Source: Pyrenochaeta sp. MPI-SDFR-AT-0127
Taxonomy: Eukaryota > Ascomycota > Dothideomycetes > Pleosporales > Cucurbitariaceae
Direction of reading: 5' to 3'
Assembly: GCA_020747015.1 (NCBI GenBank)
Contig: JAGTJM010000048.1
Location: 1-64,000 of the forward strand
Length of the DNA: 64,000 nucleotides
In this document: in pieces, positions 1 to 10,801 of the stretch
Layout of the letters: each line of letters opens with the position of its first letter
Position numbering within the stretch: the first letter of the stretch is position 1
Notes under the pieces: generated by a model
What the model was told of the DNA's origin: nothing
Databases searched by the model: none
Seen by the model: only the letters and a program-made list of their open reading frames with translations
Translations under genes and position numbers: made by a program

Positions 1-741
1 TGGATTTAGTCCACGGGTGCTCAAATACCCTGATTCGATAGAGTGCTTCACATCGTTCGCAAAGTCATGCTAAGCCTAGTTCTGACTCGAAAACTAGAAA
101 ATCCATATCTATTCGCTTGATCGCCCGTATGTCCAGACATCATGGAAGCTACAGCAGATTAGACTGCGGAAGCACTCGTTGTGTTGTGTCTGATCCGAAA
201 ACTTATTGATGCTTTCGTGGATAGAGAACGCTCCTTTCGGCATCCTTAACAGGTGACTAGAAGAAATATTTCAATAAAAATCAAGTGTGTCTTTGATCCT
301 GTGGGATCTGACTTTGAGACAAGCAACTATTGATTAGGCTGCAAGTCCATGACCAGCCTAATGTTACAAGTAGACTGCGACGATCGAACTCTACGATGAG
401 CATATTATAGCCAAGATATGAAACCAATAACCAAAGACTCATTCATATCGAGCCCAGACTGGGAAATACTCTGTTTACTATATCCCACGACATCTTGCAT
501 ATACCCAAGGCTCTTGAAAGCTGGGGTTGGAATATTTGATATCAGCTCGATCAACATTACAATATAACTTCCAATCTGCGAATCCATTCAAAGAAGATTC
601 TGTAAGCATTCGCCTAATGTTTATGCTGCAAGACCAGAGAGTAATCTAGACTTTCCACGTTGATCATGCGCTCTTGGCATTCCCGCGGAGTTCACGTCAG
701 ACCTGACACTCCACCACTCTCCCAACCCCACCAACGTGATC
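1..741. other. Left-edge intergenic DNA, no gene supported
   Basis: A+T-rich sequence with no ORF that looks coding. The longest open stretch on the minus strand (405-587, 60 codons) has no recognisable motif. The last 100 bases become C-rich (CCACC and CCAAC runs) just before the OMA1 start and are probably its promoter and leader. Confidence 0.6.
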
Positions 742-1908
742 ATGTTTCGAATACGACCACCATTTCAGGCCTTCCAGACGGCAATCTGCTCTGCTCAGAC
801 AGCCTCCCGTTCCCACCAAATACCGCTCCAACCCCTCCGCAACCATGCGCAAACCCGCTTCTACCAACAGCGCCCCTTCGGCCGTGGTCCCCAATACAAA
901 CGCTTCGCTGCGTCAGGCGGTGTATCAGGCTTCTTCCTCCGCTGGGCTGCGCGACCAACTTTCTACCGCGACATAGGCCTCATCACTGTAGGCACGAGCG
1001 GTGTCTACATCTACAACCTCGAAGAAGTACCTGTCTCGGGCCGACGGCGGTTCAATATCATATCACCCAGCATGGAAGAAATGATAGGAAAGGCGTCGGT
1101 TGATCAAGTAAAAGAGGAATACAAGGGCAGGATACTACCTGATCATGACCCAAGGGTACGCCAGGTGACGAAGGTGTTGGAGCGACTATTACCATTTGCG
1201 GAGGGCGAGGGGTTGAAGGGTATGGATTGGGAGGTGCGAGTTATCGACAGCCCGGAACAGAACGCATTCGTAGCGCCTGGAGGCAAAGTATTTGTGTTCA
1301 CCGGCATACTACCGTTGTGTGGGGACGAAGACGGGATTGCTGCAGTACTGGGACACGAGATTGCGCATGTAGTTGCCCATCACACAGCGTATGTCTCCCT
1401 CTTCTCTTCATTCAACCTCGAAGTCATAAATAAATTACTGACAAAACAACACAGCGAACGCATGTCCCAAGCCCCCCTCATCCTCCTCGGCGTCCTCGCC
1501 CTCTCCATGTTCGACGTGTCCCTGTACTCCGGAAAAATGCTCATCGACCTGTTCCTCTCCATGCCCGCGTCGCGCAAACACGAGGCGGAAGCCGACTACA
1601 TCGGGCTCATGATGATGGCGCAAGGCTGCTACCGGCCCGAAGCCGCCATGAACTTCTGGGCCCGCATGGAGAAACTGGGCCAACGAGGGCCTCCGCAGAT
1701 TCTCAGCACCCACCCGAGTAATCATAATCGGGAAGAGAAGATTCGCGAGTGGTTGCCCAAAGCGCAGGAGAAGGCTGAGGCGAGTGAGTGTTATAGCACG
1801 GGTCAGTTTGGTGAGTCTGCTCCTTTCACTTGTTTTTTCTTGAGTGCAGAAGCTAATGGTGATGTAGTGGATCAGTTTAGCTCGGCCTGGGGAAGTTTCG
1901 GACTCTGA
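742..1908 (+). CDS. OMA1: Mitochondrial metalloendopeptidase OMA1 (peptidase M48)
   Basis: Inner-membrane zinc peptidase of the M48 family, which in mitochondria degrades misfolded membrane proteins and overlaps with m-AAA quality control. Proposed exons are 742-1388, 1455-1810 and 1868-1908 (347 aa). The N-terminus is rich in Arg/Gln/Ser with few acidic residues, as in a mitochondrial presequence. A hydrophobic stretch near residues 78-92 fits a membrane anchor. The zinc motif HEIAH lies at residues 205-209, and the third-ligand region reads KHEAEADYIGL. The first intron is certain because splicing restores HHTAERMS directly after the zinc motif. The second is less sure: an in-frame alternative acceptor at 1849 adds six residues. 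An upstream GTG at 736 is not a plausible start, so the ATG at 742 was chosen. It is convergent with MRH4. Confidence 0.9.
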   Translation: MFRIRPPFQAFQTAICSAQTASRSHQIPLQPLRNHAQTRFYQQRPFGRGPQYKRFAASGGVSGFFLRWAARPTFYRDIGLITVGTSGVYIYNLEEVPVSGRRRFNIISPSMEEMIGKASVDQVKEEYKGRILPDHDPRVRQVTKVLERLLPFAEGEGLKGMDWEVRVIDSPEQNAFVAPGGKVFVFTGILPLCGDEDGIAAVLGHEIAHVVAHHTAYVSLFSSFNLEVINKLLTKQHSERMSQAPLILLGVLALSMFDVSLYSGKMLIDLFLSMPASRKHEAEADYIGLMMMAQGCYRPEAAMNFWARMEKLGQRGPPQILSTHPSNHNREEKIREWLPKAQEKAEASECYSTGQFGESAPFTCFFLSAEANGDVVDQFSSAWGSFGL

Positions 1909-2310
1909 TGTGATGGTATGAGTGACATGTTTGGGAGGGGAATGAGAAGTGTGTATTCTGTAAATACTGTACTACTACACTCATAAAGTCAATGAATCAC
2001 GACGTTAAGATACTGTATACATTCTTTTCTGTTTTGAAGGATGTGGTGATGCGTATTCATATTATTGGTTGTGAATTTTGATGTCCGACACTATACAGTA
2101 AACACAATGTCGTCTGTTAATTACTCATTCGAGATTGAGATGAGAGACAATCAGGCTGGCCCGTGAGACAGCATGAAAGAGAAGATGTATTGTACACTCT
2201 ATGCACTCATTATACCTCCAACGCCTTGCAATGCAACAGTTGGTCATAAATCTATGCCTCCCAGGATCTTACATATACACTTCTGAATACTGTACAAAAT
2301 ATACGTAGCT
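1909..2310. other. Convergent 3' spacer between OMA1 and MRH4
   Basis: About 400 bp holding the two 3' untranslated regions. It is A+T-rich with several AATAAA-like and TATA-like words. No gene seen. Confidence 0.6.
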
Positions 2311-4236
2311 CTAGATGAGAGCCTCACCCCTGAACATAGCCTCTCTGACCTCTCGAACAACGTCTGCTCGATCACCAGGACCCAGGAGGACTATTCCCCT
2401 CCCTCGCCTGCCCATGCGTCCGGTTCGGCCAAGACGATGGATGAAGTCAATTGTTGTATGCGGTACGTCGTACAAGATAACATGACGCACGGAAACAGTG
2501 TCGATGCCTCTTGAGCCCAAGTCGGTGGTGACGATGACTTTGGTGTTGGGCAGGGTACGTTTGTTGGCTGGTTCAGTATTTCTCGCTGGAGAATCTGAGG
2601 CGTTGGAGGTGGCTTTTGAGTCTGAGATACCTGTGAAGGACGCCAGGGTCTTTGCCTGCCGAGATGGGTCTGTGTCGCGGTGAAAGGCGAGTGCATCAAT
2701 ACCCTTCTTATTCAGGTACTGTGCTACTTCTTCAGTATCCTCGCGTTCGTTGACGAAGACGAGAATGCGCTTAGTGGCGACTGCTTCTTTGCCGTCTGCA
2801 GGATCATAATCGCCAGAGGCTTTTCCAATCTGCCAAATCGTATCGGCGCAAGCCAGCATCTTGTTGCCACGGTAGGGGTCTTTGTTTACATCAACGACAC
2901 CAAGCTGCACTCTTCGCGGAATGGCGTGGAGGTTGGGTGTAACAAGGCGGTGCATATCCGGATACTTGTCCGCAAGATACTTGTCCAGATACTTGGGAAT
3001 CGTGGCAGAGCAGAGGATGATTTTCTTCAACGAAGGCGTTGCTCGATCGATGATCTCGGTAGTGCTGGGCTTGAAAGAACGGTCAAAGAGGGAGTCTGCT
3101 TCGTCGCAAATCAGATGTGTGACTCGTGCGAGAATGTTGGGGTTGCTCTCTGCAATGCTAGCCAAGAGAGGCGGTGTGCTGATGACTACGTCGACGCCGT
3201 TTACGTTGAAAAGTTGACTACGGATAACGGTTGCGGACATCTTGGCTGAGATGGGTGCAGCGCGGAACTTGATGGTGTGGGAGAGCGACTTTGCGACTGC
3301 GCCAACCTGGGCGACTAGCTCGGCGGATGGAACGAGGATAATGGCTCGTGGCCGCGCTGGGTCAACGGCTTTGTTGATTTCGGGCTCTGCAGCGGCAAAT
3401 ATATCGTCTCTCTTCTCTTGTGCCTTGGTTGCAGCTTCTTCAGCATCCTTGCGGGCTTGTTCCTCGGCGTCTTCCTTCTCCTGGAGTTCTTCCTGCTTGA
3501 TGGCATCGAGAGTGGGTAGAAGGTAGGCCAGTGTTTTGCCTGAGCCTGTCTCGGCTGCGAGAAGGAATGCGTCAGGCCCAGACTTCTTCTTGGCCACTTT
3601 GGCACGCATTGTCTTCTGTAGACCGAGGAGGGCAGGTATAGCAACGGCTTGTGCGGGTGTGGGGTTTCGGTACTCGAGGTCCGGGAGGGCATCATTGACT
3701 GCCCTCAGGATGGGTTCGAGAAGAGGGAACTTGTCGAAGGAGTCGTATTGTTCGAGCTTGCGCTTGATGGCGGTCCTGTTCCCATACGGCACCTGGTGCA
3801 GGGAGCTCTGCATCTTCAGGGCGTGGAAAGGCTCTGATCTGGTCCTCCTCTTGCCCTCGTCTCTCCCCGTGGCAGGTCTGCTTCCTCGTGCCTCTCGCTG
3901 TTCTCGTATTCGCTCCAACCCCCGTGGGGCTTCTGTACGGTTTAGATATGCAAATGCATCAGGCTTGTTCCTGGCAGGGCGCCCATCCAATGGCGGCGAC
4001 TGTGCAACCGTGTCGGAGAGGACCATGCGAGAAGGGCGGGCATTATCGCGCCCTCGGAACGGTCGCGAGGGCCCTGAGCGGGGGCGTGAAGACTCGAAGC
4101 CGTTGCGATCACCCCGTTCGCGCTGCGATTGCGTGTAGAGCCGAGTCTGCTGCAGCAATGGGAGGCATCGCGGCGGTTGACTAAGCAGCGTGCGCACCTC
4201 GCACAACGGACAGGAGCGAGCGGCCTGTCGCAACAT
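2311..4236 (-). CDS. MRH4: Mitochondrial DEAD-box RNA helicase MRH4
   Basis: Single-exon ATP-dependent RNA helicase, 641 aa from the ATG at 4236. The open frame extends five codons further to a GTG, which is not a credible start. In yeast Mrh4 acts in assembly of the mitochondrial large ribosomal subunit. Residues 1-150 form an Arg/Ser/Pro-rich leader typical of mitochondrial import followed by a disordered segment. Helicase motifs seen in order: Q-motif-like NPTPAQAVAIPAL, Walker A AAETGSGKT (about 227-235), DEAD in LICDEADSLFD, motif III CSATIP, and the C-terminal HRLGRTGRMGR. A charged E/K/A-rich insertion after motif I (KQEELQEKEDAEEQ) is a feature of this family's spacer. It is divergent from BUD4 over 474 bp. 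The family call is strong. The MRH4 subfamily call rests on the leader and insertion. Confidence 0.88.
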   Translation of the reverse strand: MLRQAARSCPLCEVRTLLSQPPRCLPLLQQTRLYTQSQRERGDRNGFESSRPRSGPSRPFRGRDNARPSRMVLSDTVAQSPPLDGRPARNKPDAFAYLNRTEAPRGLERIREQREARGSRPATGRDEGKRRTRSEPFHALKMQSSLHQVPYGNRTAIKRKLEQYDSFDKFPLLEPILRAVNDALPDLEYRNPTPAQAVAIPALLGLQKTMRAKVAKKKSGPDAFLLAAETGSGKTLAYLLPTLDAIKQEELQEKEDAEEQARKDAEEAATKAQEKRDDIFAAAEPEINKAVDPARPRAIILVPSAELVAQVGAVAKSLSHTIKFRAAPISAKMSATVIRSQLFNVNGVDVVISTPPLLASIAESNPNILARVTHLICDEADSLFDRSFKPSTTEIIDRATPSLKKIILCSATIPKYLDKYLADKYPDMHRLVTPNLHAIPRRVQLGVVDVNKDPYRGNKMLACADTIWQIGKASGDYDPADGKEAVATKRILVFVNEREDTEEVAQYLNKKGIDALAFHRDTDPSRQAKTLASFTGISDSKATSNASDSPARNTEPANKRTLPNTKVIVTTDLGSRGIDTVSVRHVILYDVPHTTIDFIHRLGRTGRMGRRGRGIVLLGPGDRADVVREVREAMFRGEALI

Positions 4237-4710
4237 TACAACTTGTTCCACGGAAATGCGAATGAAGCCAGGCCGAACAGCATCGTCGACGGATCAGACG
4301 GTGCGACTAGAGAAAGCTGCACCGCCGATCTTTCGGCAGCGCGCCACCGCTAGCAGGGCGGGACAGCGTTGGGCACGCGCCACAGGCGGCTTGTTACTCT
4401 GGCAACACAGACCCCATGGGCGCATCCCGGCTGTCAACACTTGATATCGCCCGTAGTCCCAACCATATGAGCCTGCGCATCCTCCTCCTCCTCTGTTTCC
4501 TCTCCCCATCGCACAAACAGCGCCTGCGCTCGGTTGACCTACCTTCACTTTATTTGACTTTTCATAATTAATCAGCCTGCATTCGCTCCGGCTTCAACTT
4601 GTGCACTCCTCGAGGGAGCTTTCGGCCCATTCTTTCCCAGCATTCCTCGCCGGCGCCGATAGCCGCACTGCATCGACAGCACCCACTGCACCCGCACAGC
4701 TGCTGTCAAC
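4237..4710. promoter_or_regulatory. Divergent promoter region of MRH4 and BUD4
   Basis: 474 bp between two start codons pointing away from each other. It is G+C-rich near MRH4 and turns into CT- and CA-rich leader sequence near BUD4. No single regulatory motif can be named with confidence. Confidence 0.55.
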
Positions 4711-7700
4711 ATGTCGCGCAACGAAGCGGTAAGCCTTCTGCATCTCCAGTCCAGCCCATGTCTCCACGTGCACCCCGCCTAACAGTGTCTGCAGGTGTCG
4801 CCGCTGCGCATCAACAAGACGCCCACTGCCTCGCCCACAAAGGGCAGCGGCCGTCCCCTCTCGGAAATCAGCTCCACAGAGCGCAGGAGGAACTCTCCTA
4901 GCTTCAACCAGACAACAAAGGTATGCAACCCCCAGCGGCTTCTGCATTCCTCGGTTGCGTGGCAGCTAACGTGGCCCAGAAAATGTACCTGGCCAAGGAG
5001 ACGTCGCCGTTCAGGGACTCTTCTCCGTTTACCAACAGCCCGCGTCTCTTCTGGAAGGAGCAGACGGTGTCGCCCAAGAGCCGCTTCGAGTCCTCGGAGA
5101 ACGAGTACGACGGCAGCTCTCCCCTGCTGTCTCCCAAGCGCAACTCGATTGAGAACCTCAAGAAGCAGTCGCGTGTCAAGAACAGCAGCATGTTCGCCCG
5201 CGAGCAGCAGCACGAGTACGACCCCACTTCGATTCACCCTCTGGACCGCCCCTTGGCTGCTGGTCGACCCTTGAGCCTTGCCGTGCAGGGCAATTCGTAT
5301 GCTGGAGAAGGCCTCCACGGAATGCGAAAAGAGAACGACGCTTTCAAAGGCCACCGTCGCAACGAGAGCCAGAGCAAGATCCCCACACTCAGCCCGTCCA
5401 AGACGTCGCCTGTAAAACTCGGCCTGCAGTCGCCCTTTGCTTCGCCCACAAAGAGCAAGCCCTCGCCGCCTGAGGGCCGCATTTCCCCAACAAAGTCTTC
5501 TCTTGTCAGCAACGGACGCTTCAACTCGCCACAGTACAACCCGGAATCGAGTATAATGTCAGATGACGACGAGCTGAAGCACCAGACGCCTCGCCCGCTC
5601 CGTCGTCATGCTAAGAGTGTGACCTTCGACACTGCTCCACCCACAATCACAGAGTACGAAATGGTCACACCTGATCCTTCCGCCGCATCCGGCTCGCGAG
5701 AGGGTAGCTACGAGTCGGAAGAAGAGGAGGAGGAGGAGATGAGCTTTGACCAGGACGACAGCTTCGACGCTTCCTTGGAGGATACTGACAAGACTCCCGT
5801 TGTTTTGCCTGAGGATTGGCGCCACATGAGCCCAGATGCAGCAAACACTTCGCTCACAGATGTCTACGACGACGTCTTTGATGCTCGCGACAATAGTCCC
5901 ATGCCAACTGCATGCCCCCACAGTGCAAACAACGATGCCCGTCGCGGTTCAACCAATTCCGACGGCGAGTCGAGGCCGCTTCCTCCTCTTCCCGGCATGC
6001 ACGCACTTGGCGACCGTCGACGCGACTCGAGCATCGGCCTCTCAGCTGCTGCGGAGCGCGTCAGTGATGCACGACGTTCTCTTCCACAGCTCCCTCCAGC
6101 TGCTGGCTTTTCCAAGTCAGACTTGCTCAACATGCGTGAAACCTCCATGTCGCTTGAAGACAGACTGCGATTGATGCATTTCGATGACGAACGGGACACG
6201 AGCACACCCACTCAAGAGAGCCATGACAAGAAGATTGAAGAGAGCGTACAGGTGCAGGTGGAGGAAATCGAGGTGACCGAGTCAGAGGTTACCGTCGATG
6301 AGGCCCAAGCGCCGCGCATCTCCCGCGAGTCCATCCTGCGAAGAGTCAAGAGCCAGAACTTCGACGACTACGACGAGAGCTACCACTACGATTTGGAGTC
6401 CAGTCCTGAGCGTAGCTACGGTGACTTGGCCGATCTTGATCCTGATATCCCCATTCCCTCTCGCGAATGTTCATCTAACTTTGATGAGCATCCGCAACAG
6501 TTCTCTACTGTACCCGAGAGCGAGGCCGACAGCGTCATCGATGCATATAGTTTTGCTGATGGAACCGAAGCCGAGGACACGGAGATCTCCCGGCTTGAGG
6601 ACTATGAGCGCGAGTCCTCTGTCATTCGTCATCCAGTCAAGAACCTGGAGGAGGATGGAGATGATACTAGCGAATACTCTCCACAGCCCGAGGAGCAGCC
6701 CACTTCCCAGAGCACCATTGACAGCGATGGCCCACCGACACCAACCGCCGTTAACTCTTCTCCTTCTGCAGCAGAGAAGAAGGCTCGTCAAGACGAACTC
6801 TTTGCCTCCTTTGACGATAAAGATATGGATCTGAGCCTCGATCCACTCAAGGCCTCCTTTGCGACCGCGCAAAGCCCAATGGACACGGCACCCAAGATGG
6901 ACGCAATGCGCGAGTTCCTCCGGCGACCGGCGACTCCTGAAGCAAACGATAACGGAGATGCAGAGTCAGATGACCCCGGTTCGCCGGACTCTGTAATTCG
7001 GCACCCGATCGTAATCACACCGCCAGAGCAGGAGTCCTCCCCAGAGGTTCCTCAGCGTGAAGCTACTATCCGGGGTGCTGGAGGGAAGTTGAAGACTCGC
7101 CCATCACTGATTCCAGATGAAATTGACATGGCAGCTGCACGCCGACAAGTAAGCGGTGAGCATCCACCACCAGTGCCTGAGCGAAGTCCCAAGCGTCAGT
7201 CCCTGGTTCTTGAGATGGGTCACATCGACGATGAAGACTCGCAAGTGAGTATCTCTAACAAGGAAAACCGCATTCTCGATCTCGAGTTCGGTGACGAGTC
7301 AAATGATCTCAGCTTCGGGCTGGATCGTGAGTTTAACCACATTATTGAAGCGCAGAAGGTAAACAGCCTTTTTCCTTTACCTTCCTTTGCCAAATTTCCT
7401 ACCTCAACAGTGTCCGAGCAGAGCGGAGCAAGTCAAATGTCTGGCGAAGGATTCTGCTACACGTACAGTCCCGCTAACCGCTATATTCCTGAACAGAAGG
7501 GCTATCTTATGCGTGAAAACACCAAAGTCGTTGTTGCCAGCAGCCGCCAGTTCAGCGATGAGAAACCCCCCTCAGTATCCGAGACCGCGACTGAGCAGCC
7601 CGCCAAGGCTGCCTCACGGAAGACGAGCGCTGAGCGCAAACCTGCCTGGACTAAGGAGCCATGGAACGGCAAATCACGCCGCAAGAGTATCCGAACAACA

Positions 7701-9381
7701 TCAGGTCGTCGTGTTCCGACTGCAAACGGCCCTGCTCCTCCCCTGCCGGGTCAAGAGTCCGCCGTTGCTGGTGGTCTAGATTCTGTTGCCGAACAAGGTG
7801 ACGAATTTGAAGAAGGCGAGGAGCGAGGGAGGGTCTTTGTCAAGGTGGTTGGTGTCAAGGACCTTGACCTGCCACTACCGAAGAGTGCGTACTTTCACTT
7901 CCGATCTATCGCCTCATACTGATAACATAATAGACGAGAAAACATGGTTCCAGCTCACACTAGACAATGGTCTCCATTGTGTGACAACCTCGTGGCTGGA
8001 ATTGGGCCAATCCGCTCCCATTGGCCAAGAATTTGAGCTCGTGGTACTCGACGACTTGGAGTTCCAGCTTACATTGCAAACCAAGCTAGAACCGCCAGCC
8101 GTGCCTACCATTACCGCAGCGCCCGTCAAGGTAGTTAACCACAAGAAGTCTCACTCTGCATTCCGAAATCTTCTTTCCTCGCCAAAGAAGCGCAAAGAGC
8201 AAGAGCGAAGGGCACAAGAGGAGGCCCAGCGTTTGGCCATCCAGCAGCAGCAAGAGGCCCAGGCTGCCGCTAAGCGAAACCAACAGGCTACCGCATATGA
8301 TCTCCTTCATGATCTTGTTGGCCCAGATGGCTCCTTCGCCCGTGCCTATGTTTGCTTGAACAACCATGAGAGCCAAGCCTATGGTCGTCCCTTGACGGTT
8401 GACATTCCATGCTTCAATGAGTGGGCTGTGGACACGACCGGCGCAAGCAGTGTCAAGAGCAAGCGTGGCGGCGTCGTACGCCGTCCTCCGTATCGCGTTG
8501 GCAAGCTCACGCTTCAGCTCCTCTACGTGCCGAAGCCAAAGGGCGCGAAGGATGAGGATATGCCCAAGAGTATGAATGCTTGCATTCGTGAGTTGAAGGA
8601 AGCCGAGCAAGTCAAAAATGTCTCGTGGGAAGGCACATTGAGCCAGCAGGGTGGCGATTGTCCGGTCAGTATACTTATAAATCATCGATACTCTGTCTCA
8701 GTGCTAACATTGTCACAGTACTGGCGTCGCCGCTTTTTCCGTTTGGACGGAACCAAACTCACAGCGTACCATGAGTCTACTCGGCAGCCGCGTGCTACCA
8801 TCAACCTAGCCAAGGCTACCAAGCTCCTAGATGACAAGAGCGCCCTTCAACAACCATCCTCCACCAAGGCCGGTGGTCGTCGCAAATCCGGTTTTGCAGA
8901 GGATGAAGAAGGCTACATGTTCGTGGAGGAGGGATTCCGTATCCGCTTTGCCAACGGCGAGGTCATCGACTTCTACGCCGACAGCCGTGAGCAGAAGGAA
9001 GCCTGGATGACGGTGCTCTCTGAGACTGTCGGAAAAGACATTGCGTCCAACAAGGGCTGGGCTGCCATGGTACTTGAGAAGGAGCGCAAGGAAAAGACTA
9101 CGCGATCACAAGCTGGTGTTCCGCAGTCACAGTCGAAGCCACTGCAGGAGAACGCAAACGCAGCTCGGCCGCATCATCACCAGCGTACACAGTCCCATGA
9201 TGCTTATGGACAGCAGAGCAAGTCTGTCCCCTCAAGCCCCGCCAAGGGTCACTCCCGAACACAGTCATATGCTCCCGCTCCGCCAATGAAGGATGTGAGG
9301 CTCTCGCAAGCGCCTCCTCCACGGCAAAGAGATCCAGCAAAGTCGGCACGTAGGGAGCAGGTTCGATCGATGATTTTCTAA
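4711..9381 (+). CDS. BUD4: Bud4-type anillin-like protein with C-terminal PH domain
   Basis: Septation and axial-landmark scaffold that works with septins; filamentous fungal BUD-4 marks septum sites. Proposed exons are 4711-4728, 4795-4920, 4980-7358, 7497-7884, 7934-8664 and 8719-9381 (1434 aa). The first 840 residues are acidic, Ser/Pro-rich and repeat the SPxK/SPTK style seen in septin-associated proteins. The anillin-homology region follows (RENTKVVVASSR, then FQLTLDNGLHCVTT). Near the C-terminus is a PH domain (YWRRRFFRLDGTKL to EAWMTVLSET). The tail is basic and Gln/Pro-rich. The first exon is only six codons. Intron 7359-7496 is 138 nt with no in-frame stop; splicing joins IEAQK to KGYLMREN, which is the conserved order. 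Intron 7885-7933 gives LPLPKNEKTWFQLT. The last intron gives DCPYWRRRFF. Confidence 0.88.
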
Positions 9382-10801
9382 ACCTTTCCTTTCATGTCTC
9401 CATCATCATTGGTATTGATACCTCGCGGTCAGACTCATGCTCGCTTTCTTGGACATTCACTTACTTGGCTTTCTTTTCGTGTTAGATTCGCCAATTTCCT
9501 TCTCTTTCGCATCGACTCAGACTCAGATTGGGGTTTTGGAAAAAGCGAACAAGCCGGAAGCGAGTCGCGATGGGTGCTGTGCATCCACCAATATCAACTG
9601 CTCACTTGCGTTGAACCCACATTTTGTATAAACCTCACATGGCCACCTGATGTTTCTTCGGTGCATGCTGTTGGATATGAGAAGCCAAAAAGCAGAAGGA
9701 ATGACAGGGTGATGTCGCTTTCATTTCTTGTTATTGTTTCCATCTCTTATGGGGTTGCTATCTGCTTTCCTTGGCGTTTTCTATTGGGTTACGACCTCTA
9801 CATAATGATTGACTGGAGACGATATATGAGCAGAGCGTAGTGGTGTGAGAATATAACATGACTTCAAAACAAGGATTTTCGTGCTGTGAGCGTGAAGCGG
9901 CTGTTGTGCGCACGGACAGTATAGTTGGAAAACAACAACACGGTGACATGACGTAACCACACATTTTTCCAGCGCTATACAGCTATTGCGATGGAGTCTT
10001 TGGCGATATTGCATAAGATACTTCAAGTCCTGGAAAGATTGTTGGCGCCATTTGTGAATCGTAGCTTTTTCGCTGTTTTGACGTATCTGTTTACACACAA
10101 AACAAGAAACAACACGACTCAAGAATTCAACGTCATGTAATACCCCTTCTCACAACCCAACCACTTATACACACTAATTCAGACATGTGCAGGTTAAATC
10201 TAGACATTGAATATGAACTCAAGTACATATACAGCCTTGCTAACTCGACCTGGATCACAAACACATACCAGCCTCCAGTTCGTCTTGCAACAATCTGACA
10301 CAGCATCAAGCATTCGAGTATAACCGCCTTGCCGCGCCGCTATAAAGCGCTCACACTAGATCCCACCTTCCCTTTCATGCACCGCAGTTTGCCCCCCTGG
10401 TAGTCCGTACATCCGACACGCAAAACGTGATGCTTGCCTGCGCTGTGCTGTCCGACATGGTACGACGCTATTGTGTAGCCGAGCGAGCAAACAAAAAAAA
10501 AATGATGCTGTCAGCAATGGACGTGGACAAACAGCTGCGTCTGAGAGTGTTCTTTTGCTGAACGGTTCTTATCCTCGTTTCGAGTCTCTATGAGAGGAGT
10601 CTACCATTTTTTTTAATTCAAAAGAGATATTGTACTTCTCACTCGTTTTGCAAAAGGCTGTGTGTTATCTCATTCATCTCCGCTATTTTCCTAACTTTGT
10701 CTCGCGCGTTGTGAGGCAGGAGTTAAAATCCCCTCGTAGCTACACTCAAGACTTGGGGGAAGAAACAATCCCATTTCGAGAAAAAAACAACTCAACAACA
10801 A
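9382..10801. other. Long spacer between BUD4 and the Met/Gly-rich gene
   Basis: 1.4 kb, presumably the BUD4 3' UTR and the promoter and leader of the next gene. A short A-run lies near 10493 and a T-run near 10607. The 200 bp before the next ATG are CT-rich and then AC-rich, as in fungal leaders. No convincing coding sequence or tRNA was seen. Confidence 0.5.

Noticed and set aside
405..587. 60-codon minus-strand ORF at the left edge
   Set aside because: Short, no motif, and in A+T-rich DNA where such ORFs are expected by chance.
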